DNA of 64,000 nucleotides from an uncultured Myxococcales bacterium. Lineage in GTDB: Bacteria > Myxococcota_A > UBA9042. Below are positions 1-9,349 of the stretch, piece by piece. The stretch spans positions 124,001 to 188,000 of the forward strand of contig CAIMLR010000007.1 in the NCBI GenBank assembly GCA_903842345.1, written 5' to 3'. Position 1 is the stretch's first letter, and the number at the start of each line of letters is the position of its first letter. Made by a program: the position numbers and the translations under genes. The notes beneath the pieces were generated by a model. That model was not told the DNA's origin. It ran no database searches and saw nothing but the letters and a program-made list of their open reading frames with translations.

Positions 1-744
1 CTGCAGCCGGGCGACGAACTGCTGACGCTGGACGGCAAACCGCTGACGTCCCTGATGCAGCTCTACGACGAGCTGCGTCGGCCATTCGACGACGTGCGCG
101 GCAAGAAGGAGAACCAGGGACGCGCGCCGGAGGAGATTGTGGCGCAGGCCAAGCTGGCGCTGAAGCCGCATCTGCTGCACTTGCGCCGCCGGGTCGCGCA
201 GCCGCAGCCGGGTCAGGCTGATTTTGTCGAGCTGGACGCGCCGCTGACCTTGGGTATCGCGCTGTCGCCCGACCACCGGCCGCACGCGCAAATCGGCATC
301 GGGCCGGCGACGGACTACACGGTTGCGCCGCTCATCGCCAATCCGCGGCCGATCGCGTCGGCGCTGACGTGGACCGGCGAGAAATTCGTCGAGGGCGCGG
401 AGATGGTCTTCCGCACGCTCGCCGGGCTGTTCAAGGGCGACGTGCCGGTGCGCGAGGTCGGCGGACCGCTGTTCATCGCGCAGATCGCCAACAAAAGCGC
501 GGAATTGGGCGCAGAGACTTTCCTCGTGACAATGGCGGGGCTGTCGATCAATCTCGGCATCGTCAACCTGCTGCCGATTCCGCTCGTCGATGGCGGCCAC
601 CTGCTGTTCCTGCTGATTGAGGCGATTCGCCGCGGCCCTGTGCGCTTGCGGACCCGGCAGATCGCCGCGTACGTCGGCATGACGTTCCTGGGGCTGCTGT
701 TCCTGGTCGTGATGAAGAACGACATCGAACGGCTGATTCGCTGA
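1..744 (+). CDS. rseP: Site-2 intramembrane protease RseP, C-terminal part (5' end outside window)
   Basis: The open frame runs into the window from base 1 and ends at a TGA at 742-744, leaving 247 visible residues. It begins inside a PDZ domain (LQPGDELLTLDGKPL, residues 1-15). The last third carries the third M50 motif, NLLPIPLVDGGHLLF, whose Asp is a zinc ligand, followed by a final membrane helix (YVGMTFLGLLFLVV). In this family RseP cuts membrane-spanning anti-sigma factors and signal-peptide remnants inside the inner membrane. The N-terminal HExxH helix lies outside the window, so catalytic completeness cannot be judged. tsaB starts three bases downstream, which suggests co-transcription. 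Confidence 0.9.
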   Translation: MQPGDELLTLDGKPLTSLMQLYDELRRPFDDVRGKKENQGRAPEEIVAQAKLALKPHLLHLRRRVAQPQPGQADFVELDAPLTLGIALSPDHRPHAQIGIGPATDYTVAPLIANPRPIASALTWTGEKFVEGAEMVFRTLAGLFKGDVPVREVGGPLFIAQIANKSAELGAETFLVTMAGLSINLGIVNLLPIPLVDGGHLLFLLIEAIRRGPVRLRTRQIAAYVGMTFLGLLFLVVMKNDIERLIR

Positions 745-747
745 CGC

Positions 748-1464
748 ATGAACCTCATCGCGCTCACCACTTCAACGTCGCATTGGTCGGTTTGGCTGCA
801 CCGCCAGGACGGCTGGCAACGCGCCGCGCATGCGGAAGCGGGGCGCGGCACGGGCCAACGCGCCAGCCTGACGCGGATGGTGTGGCAGCTGCTCGCGGAG
901 GCGGACCTCCAGCCGTCCGACCTGCAGCGGGTGGTCTGCGACATTGGCCCCGGGAGCTTTACCGGACTGCGGCAGGGACTCGCGCTCGCGCGGGCGCTGG
1001 CGTGGGCCAATGCGATTCCGACCCACGGCGTGGGCTCGCTGCAATCCATGGCGTGGGCGGTCCAATCTCAGCTCGCGACGGGCCAAACGTGTGCGGTGGC
1101 GCTGCCGGCGCGCACAGACGTCGATTTTGTCGGCCTTGGCGACGGCGCGGCGTTCACGGAGCGCGCGTTGATGCAGCCGGACGCGCTGGCGTGGTGGCAG
1201 GAATTTCGCCCTGACGTGCTCGCGATTCCGGCGGCCGATCTGGGACGCTCGTTGGCCAAAATGGCCCTGGCGCAGGGCGCACAATGGTTGGAATTGCACC
1301 CGGAAGCCGAAGCAATGGGCCGGTGGAGCCTCGCGCAGCCGGCGGCGACATCGACTCTGGCGCCGCGCTATCTCGCTGTTTCTGAAGCTGAAAATCACGC
1401 TGGCGTGACGATCCCGGAGATCACGGTCGCGGCCATTGACCGCAGCGGTGGCGGCGCCATCTAA
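748..1464 (+). CDS. tsaB: tRNA threonylcarbamoyladenosine biosynthesis protein TsaB
   Basis: This 238-residue protein has the ASKHA-type N-terminus of the TsaD/TsaB family (MNLIALTTSTSHWSVWL) and the signature GPGSFTGLR at about residues 67-75, followed by a helix rich in Ala and Leu (GLALARALAW). TsaB is the non-catalytic scaffold that pairs with TsaD and, with TsaE, installs the t6A modification at position 37 of ANN-decoding tRNAs in the cytoplasm. Its length matches the family (about 230). The ATG at 748 sits three bases after the rseP stop. The C-terminus ends in a short Gly-rich tail with no obvious function. Confidence 0.92.
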   Translation: MNLIALTTSTSHWSVWLHRQDGWQRAAHAEAGRGTGQRASLTRMVWQLLAEADLQPSDLQRVVCDIGPGSFTGLRQGLALARALAWANAIPTHGVGSLQSMAWAVQSQLATGQTCAVALPARTDVDFVGLGDGAAFTERALMQPDALAWWQEFRPDVLAIPAADLGRSLAKMALAQGAQWLELHPEAEAMGRWSLAQPAATSTLAPRYLAVSEAENHAGVTIPEITVAAIDRSGGGAI

Positions 1465-1474
1465 GCAACCTACC

Positions 1475-1503
1475 TTGTCAGCCGTTCAGCTGATCGGCAC
1501 AAT
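1475..1503 (+). promoter_or_regulatory. Candidate sigma-70-type promoter of the RiPP-like operon
   Basis: TTGTCA (1475-1480, 5/6 to the -35 consensus) and CACAAT (1498-1503, 4/6 to the -10 consensus) are separated by exactly 17 bases. The site lies in the 160-bp gap after tsaB and would give a leader of roughly 115 bases before the PqqD-like gene. It was identified by eye only. Confidence 0.4.
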
Positions 1504-1624
1504 GAAGGCGGATGGGTGTCCGCTGAGTGCGCAACTTTTTTGCATCTCGCAGCAACAGAAGTTCAGGTGACCCGCGCGTCATGCGGGACAACGGTCACCG
1601 AGCCACCAAAGGATGCACTGCACG

Positions 1625-1975
1625 ATGACGGCAACCACGCAACTTCGCTACCGTTTGCACCCGCAAGCCGCGCACCGCAAGGTTGCCGGCGAAGTGTTTG
1701 TGGTCACGGGCGATCGGGCGTTTCATCGCATGCAAACCGCCACAGCCATCGCGCTTTTTGACGCGCTCGGGCAGGCCGAAGCGGGTGCAACCGCGGCGGA
1801 GCTCGTCGCGGCGCTGCGCCAACAATTCGATGTAAACAAAGTGATGGCGGAAAACGACGTCGCGGATTTTATTGAGACGCTCGTGACGCGCCAATTGGCC
1901 GTGCCGGTCCATCCGCCGCGCACCGCAGCCGATTGTCCCTCACCTGCCGACCCCCAAGCAGAGGTGACTCCATGA
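1625..1975 (+). CDS. PqqD-like RiPP recognition element (RRE) protein
   Basis: This 116-residue protein matches the PqqD pattern. An N-terminal beta-hairpin (HRKVAGEVFVVTGDRAFHRM) is followed by ATAIALFDALGQ, an acidic helix with 'TAAELVAALRQQFDV', and a final 'DVADFIETLVTRQLAV' helix. PqqD-like domains bind the leader of a ribosomal peptide and present it to modifying enzymes, usually a radical SAM protein. I chose ATG 1625 because AAAGGA (1608-1613) sits 11 bases upstream; an ATG at 1613 overlaps that element. The last 25 residues are Pro/Ala-rich and probably disordered. The stop overlaps the next start (ATGA at 1972-1975), so the giant lipoprotein is likely translationally coupled. It could be an RRE for the peptide at 9171, 7 kb downstream. 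The family call is firm; the partner is inferred. Confidence 0.8.
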   Translation: MTATTQLRYRLHPQAAHRKVAGEVFVVTGDRAFHRMQTATAIALFDALGQAEAGATAAELVAALRQQFDVNKVMAENDVADFIETLVTRQLAVPVHPPRTAADCPSPADPQAEVTP

Positions 1976-4900
1976 ATTCCAGCCATTCAAGCAACCGGTT
2001 CACGCCTCTGGCCCGCCAACCCCTGGTCTGGTTTAGCCTGCTCTGCGCCGCCACCGCGCTGTCTGCTTGCTCGCCGGACACACCCGCGCCGCATCCCGCG
2101 TGCATTTGGGAGGATGGCTGTCCGTCGGCGGACGCAGAAGGCGATGGCCAGGTCGGCGATTCCTCTGACGTGACGACGACGGTCACGCGGACGCTGGTCT
2201 TTTCAATTGATACCGCCATCGGTCCCGTGCTCACCGGCGACGTTTCCATCGCGACAATTGGCCCGAATGCGGACAAGGATCCGGCGACGGTCGGCGTGCA
2301 GGTCGATGTCTCCGTGACGACCGGCAACGTGCCTGACGGCGCGGCGCTGGAAGTGCTGCTGGACGGCGTCAAAGTGGGATCGCCGCAGGTCGTGCTCAAC
2401 AACGCGGGCCGGATCAATGGCATCACGTTGACGTGCACCGCGACCAACGCGCCGCACTCGATTTCCGTGCGCGCCATCGTCGACGCCGCCAAGGGCGACG
2501 CGGCTGTGAGCAAGGACAAGAGCCTGCTGGTCAAGTGCGCGCAGGCGTGCACCGCGACGGTCGATCCGCTGTCCCAGTCGTGCCTGACGCAGGACCAGGA
2601 TCCGCAGACGCCGGGTTTCCAGCAGAGTTTCATCGTGCACACGGACCAGTCGGATTGCACGGATGCGTACCTGCTCGTGGTGGGCCCGCCGGGAACGCCG
2701 ACTGAGACGGTGCATGTGGCGCTGAACGGTTCGACGTCCGTGCCCGTGATGGCGACGCTCGCGGTCGATGAAGCCGGGCTGATCGGCGTGACCGCGACGG
2801 TGATCGGCGTCGTCGAGGACATCAACAATCCGGATCGCCAGTCGGTGCCGTCCGCGCCGGTGAGCGCGGTCATCACGACGGAAGCGCCGACGATCGTGCT
2901 GATGCAGCCGGCTTCGGGCCAGATCAAGCTGAGCGACGACACCGATCCGGCGACGCCGGGCATCCAGATTACCCTCATCGGCATGGCGACAGCGCTGACG
3001 TCGGCCGACAAGAACGCGATCGAACTGTATGTCGACGGCACGCTGACGACGAAGACGACGCAGCAAATCGACGGCCAATTCGTGATTCCGCTGAGTTTCA
3101 CGACGACGGGGACGCACGCGCTGCTGGTGAAAGCGACGAACGGTTGCGGACTGAGCGGCCAGAAGTCGAAATCGCTGGCGGTGTTCGTCGACAAGGCAGG
3201 GCTCGCGATCCTCACGCCGACGCAGGATTTGGTGCTGCACGTGGCGGACGACCTGAACAAGACGACGGCCGACGTGCTCGACACGACGCTCTCCGTGGCT
3301 GTGACGACCGAGACCGCGGGCACGGACCTGGAGGTCTACTGCAAGCCCAAGATCGCCAAGGCCTACCCGACGACGCCGACCGCGACCGTCCTCTACAGCG
3401 ACGCGTCACAGCAGACGGTCGATATCCCGCTGTCGCTGTCGATCAGTCAGCTGGGCCAGGAAATCGAGTGCCGCGTGCAGGACAACTCGCCCAACCAGAC
3501 GGTGAGCGCGCCGGTGGGCTTTGTCGCCGCACTGCCGCCGCCGTGCCTGCATGTGATCACGCCCGCCGCGGCGGTGACCGTCACGACCGCTGGCGTGGAA
3601 TTCCTGCTGGCGACTTCCGGCTTGGATGGCCAGCTCGTGCAGGGCTACCTCATCACGCCGAGCGGCGTGCCGCTGGACGCCGTGGATCTGGGCACGCCGG
3701 TGACCAACGGTCTCGCCGGCACGTTCCCGCTGCTGGACGGCGGCGTACAGGTCCCGGACGGCACGTACACGCTGTCGTTCCAGGCGACGGATAAGTGGGG
3801 CAATCTCGCGGGTCAGTCGCTGTGCTCAGACGTCACGCGGACGGTGACCATCGACACGACGCCGCCGACGCTGGTGATTACGCTTCCGGTCAAGGCGACG
3901 CTGACGACGCTGGACGATCCGGACAGCGATCCCGCCAAGCCGGGCTACCAGATCGACGTGGAAGTGACGATTACGGATGCCCATGTGGTGTGCCTGAACG
4001 TCGACGGCGTCCTGTTCGCGTGCAATACCAACGTGCCAGAAGGCGCGGGCGTCGTCGTGTTCCACGATGTGACGCTGCAGCCGGGTCTGACGGCGCTCTC
4101 GGTGTACGGTTCGGACGTCAATGGCAACACCTCCGCGCCGGCTCCGACGCTCGTGACGCTGATCTCCGACGTGCCGATCGTGAAGTTCATCTCGCCAGTC
4201 GGCTCGCTGAAGGTCGCCACCGACAGCGTGACGTTCACGGTCAGCGTGACCAACCCGGCGGACGGCTTGCCCGTCGTGGCGGCAACGCTGGAGATCCTCC
4301 AGAACAGCGTGGCGATGCCCGTCACGCCGACGGAAACCGCACCGGGCGTCTACACCTTCACGTTGACCGGCTTCGCGTCGGGCGTGACGACCGTGCAAGT
4401 GGGCGCATTCGTGCCAGCGCAGCCTGAGAAGAAAGGCTATTCGGGCGAAATCACCGTCACCTTCAAGGGCGATCTGCCGACGGCGACGATCACCTCGCCG
4501 ACCGAGGGCCTCGTGTTCAACGCGAGCAACTTGACGTGCGCGCTGGGTCAGGCGGATTGCGTCCTGCCGGTCGCCGCGACCTTTACCAACGTCGAAGACG
4601 GCAGCGCGGTCGAATTGACCGTGACGTGTGGCGGCAGCGTCAGCAAGACCACCGGCACTGTGCAGGGCGGCAGCGCCAAGCTCGCCAACGTGAAGCTGCT
4701 GGACCAGAACGCGTGCGAGTTGTCGCTTGCGGTCACCGACGCTGCGGGCCAAACCGCGGTCTCGGCGGTCATTCACGTCACGGTGGATCGCGTCGCGCCG
4801 GTCTTTGGCGATCTCAAGTCGCCGACGCCGTACGCGGGCCTCACGCTGCTGGCGATCAACGACTTGGACGCCGATCCGACCAATGGCATGCAGGTGAACT

Positions 4901-7900
4901 GGGTCCAGCAGATCGCCGGGGTGCCCGCTGGCGCGACGGTGACGTGCGATGTGACGGACGATCTGGGCAAATCGGCGCCTGGCTTCTCGACCAACGTGGC
5001 AACGACGACGTCCGACGCGGTGTTCGAATCCGTGAATTTCGGCGCCATCACCCTGCCCAACGGCTACAACATCAAGATCGTCTGCACCGTGAAGGATCTC
5101 GCCGGCAACCAGAGCCAGAAGACGCTGCTCGCGCAGGTGCTCGCTGACTTGCCGCAGGTCGTCATGGGCACGCCGTACCCGAACGCCGATCCGTGCGCAG
5201 GCAACGGCGATTGCTCGTTTGGCGGCTTCTGCTACCAGAAAATCTGCACGGCGCCGTGGAACAAGGTCAGCGACCGCAAGCTCGCGTTCACGACCACCGG
5301 CCTGCCCGACGGCGCGCCTGCGCGGCTCTGCACCAACACGCCCGGCGTGACCGGCACCGCGTGCGCGACTGCCGGCTACGTCTCGATCGGCAGCACCACC
5401 ATCCAGAAATCCGCGGCGACGCTCGACCTCAGCACGCTCGCAGACGGCAGCTACCACGTGATGGTGGAAGTCTTCTTCGCCGCCAAGACCACGTGGGTGA
5501 CTTCACTGGACAGCGGCTTCCTCAAAGGTCGCGAGCGCGCGCTGCTCATCGACACCGTGCCGCCGCAAGTCGCGTCTGTGACAGGTCCGAGCGCGCCGGG
5601 CGTGCCCGCTGCTTGCCTCGCCGCCGCTTCGCAATCCGTGGCCGATGGCCAGCAGCCTGGCGGCAAGTTCCAGTTCCAGTTCGCCATGGCCAACGAGGAC
5701 GCAACCGTGTCCCTGCTCGTCAACAACGTCTCGGCCGGATCGCTGACGACGGTGGGCAAGAGCGGTTCGCTCGCCGTGACAATCGCAACGGAAGGCACGG
5801 CGACTTTTGAAACCGTGGCCGTCGATCTGGTCGGCAACGTCAGCGACATCCAGCAGTTGCCTTCGCTTTTCGTCGACACGATCGCGCCCAATGGCGCTTT
5901 CTCAACGCCGGACAAGTCGCCGCTCATCGTGGGCGACAGCCGCGACGTTGCCGTTGTGAGCGTGAATGACGACGTTGAAAACGAGCCGGTCACGGTCAAG
6001 GACCTCGGCCTCGTCAAGGCGGCGCAGAACTTCATCGCCGGCACCGCGCTCTTCCCGGACGCGACTTTTGGCCTGCTGTACGAAGGCTCGCACACGTTGA
6101 CCGCGGATCTGCGGGATCACTGCGCCAATACCTCCACGATCGGGACGACTCCCGCCTTGGTCGTTGTCGACACGCAGCCGCCGACGCTGACGATCACCGC
6201 GCCCTCCGAGGGATCGCTGTTCACGGACAACGACGATGCGGCGCCGGCGCAGAGCGGTTACCAGGTCGCGCTGACATTCTCGACGACCGGCGCGGCGACG
6301 TGGACGCTGGAGCTTGGCACGGACTGCGACTCCGGGTCCCTGAATTGCCCCAGCTATCAGCCGGCGGGGACCGGCACGATCGCCAATCCGGGTGGTTTGG
6401 AAGCGCCGACGCTTGTGACGGTGCCGTTTGGCAACACCGTGCACTACAAGTTCCGGCTGACTGCCGTGGACAGCGCCGGCAACAAGACCGTCGCGACGCG
6501 CGGCTTTGACGTGCTGCTGTCGGGCTGCCTCGTCAAGCTCACCGGCTTGCCGGGCAACGCGATGCTGAACACCCAAAAATGCGCGACGCCGGGGCAGAAT
6601 TGCGCCAGCGTCAGCCTGCCATTGACCGCGTCCTACGTCGGCCCGTGCGGTGCGGCGACGGCGATCAAGCTGATGAAGGGCGGCCTGGAGGTTGCCAGCG
6701 TCGCCCCGTCGGCGCAGGCCGCGGCGTTTGACGTGACAATCGTCGATGGCGACAACACCGATTTGGAAGCCGTGGTGTTTGAGGGGCTCAACGCCAAGGG
6801 TTCGTCCGGCAAGCTCGGCATCGCCGCGGACCTGACCAATCCAACCGTCAGCTTTGCCGCGGCGACTGTCCTCGGTTCGCCGACCGTGTCCGGGACGGCC
6901 GCGCTGCAAGGCAAGGACCAGGACTTGAACGCCGGCACGCCGGATCATCAGGTCCACCTGCAATTGGCGCTGGCGGATGCGCACTTGAATGGCGGAAAAC
7001 TCACGGCGCTCGACCGCACGGTCACTGGCGGCACGGCGCCGCTCAGCAATGCGTCCGTGACGCCGCCGGTCGCACTGACGGGCGCGGCGCAGCTGCTCGA
7101 CGTCCAATACGCCTCGCTGCTGCCCAATCAGGTCAACACGGTGAAGGCGACTGTGCAGGACAGCTTTGGCAATACCGGATCGGCGACCCTCGCCGTGACG
7201 GTGGACTGGCTGGCGCCGGCGGCGATTACGCTGGATGCGCTGGTGCCGGCGAACCTGAATCCGCGCCGTCCGTCGGCCAAGCTGACGTTCCAGGCGGTGG
7301 GCGACAACGGCGTGACCGGCAACGCGACGAGCTACCAAGTGCGGTATGCCAAGAAGGCGTTCACGACGCAGGCTGAGTTTGACGCCGCGTGCGATCCGAG
7401 CCAGATCGCGGGCTTCACCGCAGTCACGCCCGCCGCGTCGGGCGCATCGGACAGCGTGACGATCTCCGGCCCCGACGGCCGCAACCCGACCAACCTGTGC
7501 AAGTTCACGCCGTTTACGGACAACGGCATCTCGTCGTACTACTTCGCCATCGTGGCCGTCGACGCGGCGGGCAACAAAGGCCCGATGTCCAACGTCGTGT
7601 CGACCGACAAGTTGCGGCTGAACTACCAGCGCATCTCCAACAGCGGCGGTACGGGCTCCACGTTTGACCAACTCGCGTACCGCGCCCGCGTCTTTGGCCT
7701 GGGCGACCTGAACGGCGACGGCTTTGCCGATGTCGGTTTGGGCGGCGGCGCAACGACGCCTTTCTGCATCCTCTACGGCCGGGCGGGCAACGCTGACATC
7801 GACCTCGCGACCGAACCGGCGACGACGCTTCAGTGCCTTCCCAACGCGGGCGGCTTGGGCGGCGTTGTCGGCGGACCTGCGGACGTCAACGGCGACGGGC

Positions 7901-9129
7901 TCAGCGACCTCGTCATCGGCGCCAAGACCGGCAACGGCGTGCCGCGCGAAGTGTGGGTCTACCTCGGCAACAAGGGCGCGCAGTTGAACGCGACGCCTGC
8001 CGTCATCATCACGGGCGTCGTGGCGACGACCGCGACGGCGGCTGGACCGCAGCGCTTGCAGACCGTGGGCAACTTCAACGGCGACGTGTCGGCCAGCGGC
8101 AAGCCGGTCATGGACATCGCCGTGCGCAGCGCCAAGGACCTGAACTACGCGCAGTCGGAGACGGTCTACGTGATTCCGGGCAATCCCGGCTGGTCCAACG
8201 CTTCCCCGCTGACCATCACGCTGACCAACGCGCTGGACCGGAGCAACAACAACATTGTGCGCGTGCGTTTGAGCGATGGCACGAACACGTCCACGCTGTT
8301 CGGCCAGAACTTCCACGGCGGCAACGTGCTGCTGGAAAATGGCGGTGTCGGTCAGCAGTTTGACGAACTCGTCGTGTCGCAGCAGGCGTCGCCGCAGCAG
8401 GTCAACGTCATCCGCGGTCGCGAACTGTCGGGCGCGCTGGACCTGATGATGACGTCGGCGAGCACGGGCGTGCAGGCCAACGACACGGACACGGTGCGCA
8501 TCTTCCAGCAGACCGGGACCGGCCAGCAGTCCTTTGGCGCCTACTTCGATCTTGTCGAATTCGATGGCAAGCCCGGTCTTGACCTGGCCATTCAGCACCA
8601 GACCGGCGGCGTGGCGGACCATCCCGGCTTCTACTGGCTGCGCGGCTCGGCGATTCAGGCTGCGGCCGTCGCGCCGCCGCAGAACACGATCACGCTGTAC
8701 ATCACCGCGGCGGTCGCGGGCTTCACGGATCTGTTCTCCGTCGGCGCTGGCTACCTCAGTTGGTCGTTCGCGTGGGGTCCGCAGAACACCGGCAATTTCT
8801 TCGATGACCCGAGCACGGGCCTGCACACGGACGTCATGTACGCGCGCCCGCCGTTCACCGGCGCCACGGGCGGTGGCCAGCAGGTCATCTTGCGCATGGC
8901 GGTGCCGCGGTCAGAAACGGCGAATGAAGTGGGTTTTGTTTACGAAGACTTGGTGATTACCGATCCGTTCGTGCCGACCAACAGCCTCTTCGGCTACAAT
9001 ACGACGGCGGCCAGCGGAATCGGCTTCGCGCCGGCAGGCGACTTCAACAAGGACGGCTTCGTCGACTTGATCATCGGCTCAGCCGACGGCACGGGCGGCG
9101 TCAAGGGCAGCACGCTCATCGTTTACTAA
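1972..9129 (+). CDS. Giant (2385 aa) lipoprotein with Ig-like segments and C-terminal FG-GAP repeats
   Basis: The N-terminus is a lipoprotein signal: a hydrophobic stretch ending in LSAC, with the lipidated residue at Cys33. The body is a long series of Ig/cadherin-like beta segments, often introduced by D(T/R)xxPxxxI linkers (about residues 628, 940, 1193, 1301 and 1399), with scattered Cys pairs and an EGF-like cluster (CAGNGDCSFGGFCYQKIC, about residue 1075). From about residue 1905 it turns into FG-GAP/integrin-alpha-like units with Ca-binding loops (DLNGDGFADVG, DVNGDGLSDLVIG, DFNKDGFVDLIIG) that run to the end. It is probably anchored in the outer membrane and exposed. The start is the ATG at 1972 in an ATGA overlap with the RRE gene; a TTG 39 bases upstream would spoil the signal peptide. 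No enzymatic domain is visible. Its location inside a RiPP-like operon is the odd feature; adhesion or peptide display is only a guess. Confidence 0.85.
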   Translation: MNSSHSSNRFTPLARQPLVWFSLLCAATALSACSPDTPAPHPACIWEDGCPSADAEGDGQVGDSSDVTTTVTRTLVFSIDTAIGPVLTGDVSIATIGPNADKDPATVGVQVDVSVTTGNVPDGAALEVLLDGVKVGSPQVVLNNAGRINGITLTCTATNAPHSISVRAIVDAAKGDAAVSKDKSLLVKCAQACTATVDPLSQSCLTQDQDPQTPGFQQSFIVHTDQSDCTDAYLLVVGPPGTPTETVHVALNGSTSVPVMATLAVDEAGLIGVTATVIGVVEDINNPDRQSVPSAPVSAVITTEAPTIVLMQPASGQIKLSDDTDPATPGIQITLIGMATALTSADKNAIELYVDGTLTTKTTQQIDGQFVIPLSFTTTGTHALLVKATNGCGLSGQKSKSLAVFVDKAGLAILTPTQDLVLHVADDLNKTTADVLDTTLSVAVTTETAGTDLEVYCKPKIAKAYPTTPTATVLYSDASQQTVDIPLSLSISQLGQEIECRVQDNSPNQTVSAPVGFVAALPPPCLHVITPAAAVTVTTAGVEFLLATSGLDGQLVQGYLITPSGVPLDAVDLGTPVTNGLAGTFPLLDGGVQVPDGTYTLSFQATDKWGNLAGQSLCSDVTRTVTIDTTPPTLVITLPVKATLTTLDDPDSDPAKPGYQIDVEVTITDAHVVCLNVDGVLFACNTNVPEGAGVVVFHDVTLQPGLTALSVYGSDVNGNTSAPAPTLVTLISDVPIVKFISPVGSLKVATDSVTFTVSVTNPADGLPVVAATLEILQNSVAMPVTPTETAPGVYTFTLTGFASGVTTVQVGAFVPAQPEKKGYSGEITVTFKGDLPTATITSPTEGLVFNASNLTCALGQADCVLPVAATFTNVEDGSAVELTVTCGGSVSKTTGTVQGGSAKLANVKLLDQNACELSLAVTDAAGQTAVSAVIHVTVDRVAPVFGDLKSPTPYAGLTLLAINDLDADPTNGMQVNWVQQIAGVPAGATVTCDVTDDLGKSAPGFSTNVATTTSDAVFESVNFGAITLPNGYNIKIVCTVKDLAGNQSQKTLLAQVLADLPQVVMGTPYPNADPCAGNGDCSFGGFCYQKICTAPWNKVSDRKLAFTTTGLPDGAPARLCTNTPGVTGTACATAGYVSIGSTTIQKSAATLDLSTLADGSYHVMVEVFFAAKTTWVTSLDSGFLKGRERALLIDTVPPQVASVTGPSAPGVPAACLAAASQSVADGQQPGGKFQFQFAMANEDATVSLLVNNVSAGSLTTVGKSGSLAVTIATEGTATFETVAVDLVGNVSDIQQLPSLFVDTIAPNGAFSTPDKSPLIVGDSRDVAVVSVNDDVENEPVTVKDLGLVKAAQNFIAGTALFPDATFGLLYEGSHTLTADLRDHCANTSTIGTTPALVVVDTQPPTLTITAPSEGSLFTDNDDAAPAQSGYQVALTFSTTGAATWTLELGTDCDSGSLNCPSYQPAGTGTIANPGGLEAPTLVTVPFGNTVHYKFRLTAVDSAGNKTVATRGFDVLLSGCLVKLTGLPGNAMLNTQKCATPGQNCASVSLPLTASYVGPCGAATAIKLMKGGLEVASVAPSAQAAAFDVTIVDGDNTDLEAVVFEGLNAKGSSGKLGIAADLTNPTVSFAAATVLGSPTVSGTAALQGKDQDLNAGTPDHQVHLQLALADAHLNGGKLTALDRTVTGGTAPLSNASVTPPVALTGAAQLLDVQYASLLPNQVNTVKATVQDSFGNTGSATLAVTVDWLAPAAITLDALVPANLNPRRPSAKLTFQAVGDNGVTGNATSYQVRYAKKAFTTQAEFDAACDPSQIAGFTAVTPAASGASDSVTISGPDGRNPTNLCKFTPFTDNGISSYYFAIVAVDAAGNKGPMSNVVSTDKLRLNYQRISNSGGTGSTFDQLAYRARVFGLGDLNGDGFADVGLGGGATTPFCILYGRAGNADIDLATEPATTLQCLPNAGGLGGVVGGPADVNGDGLSDLVIGAKTGNGVPREVWVYLGNKGAQLNATPAVIITGVVATTATAAGPQRLQTVGNFNGDVSASGKPVMDIAVRSAKDLNYAQSETVYVIPGNPGWSNASPLTITLTNALDRSNNNIVRVRLSDGTNTSTLFGQNFHGGNVLLENGGVGQQFDELVVSQQASPQQVNVIRGRELSGALDLMMTSASTGVQANDTDTVRIFQQTGTGQQSFGAYFDLVEFDGKPGLDLAIQHQTGGVADHPGFYWLRGSAIQAAAVAPPQNTITLYITAAVAGFTDLFSVGAGYLSWSFAWGPQNTGNFFDDPSTGLHTDVMYARPPFTGATGGGQQVILRMAVPRSETANEVGFVYEDLVITDPFVPTNSLFGYNTTAASGIGFAPAGDFNKDGFVDLIIGSADGTGGVKGSTLIVY

Positions 9130-9170
9130 TCAGGCCAATCAGCGTCCACAAGGCGGCGAAGGGGAAACAC

Positions 9171-9347
9171 ATGAACCAGACGGAACAACAGCAGAACATC
9201 GAACAGCGCCAGGGCGATTGCCAGTCGGCGCTGCGGCCGTACGTCAAGCCGGAAGTGGAGACGCTGGGCGGCGCGCTGACCACGCTGCTGGCGTCGGGCT
9301 GCCAATGCCCGATTTGCCCGCCGGACCCCAGCGCCGACAACACCTGA
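9171..9347 (+). CDS. Putative RiPP precursor peptide (58 aa)
   Basis: This small gene lies between the giant lipoprotein and the kinase-like gene, with GAAGGGG (9158-9164) placed 6 bases before ATG 9171. The polar, Gln-rich N-terminus (residues 1-20) is followed by RPYVKPEVETLGG (22-34). That segment fits the YxxPxxxxLG leader motif bound by PqqD-like recognition elements in lasso and related peptides. Next come ALTTLLASG and a Cys/Pro-rich end, CQCPICPPDPSADNT, with Cys44, Cys46 and Cys49. The layout is that of a leader plus a Cys-containing core, and the flanking genes are maturases. The Cys residues could be substrates for radical SAM thioether formation. The product structure is unknown. 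An N-terminal signal peptide is absent. Confidence 0.75.
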   Translation: MNQTEQQQNIEQRQGDCQSALRPYVKPEVETLGGALTTLLASGCQCPICPPDPSADNT

Positions 9348-9349
9348 AC

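Noticed and set aside
5902-8826. A 974-codon open frame on the minus strand inside the giant lipoprotein gene
   Set aside because: Composition is Arg/Ala/Val-rich without any domain, and it mirrors the coding frame. It is a by-product of high GC.
9171-9347. Lipoprotein reading of the short peptide because of ASGC near its end
   Set aside because: The Cys is at residue 44 with no N-terminal signal or preceding basic region.
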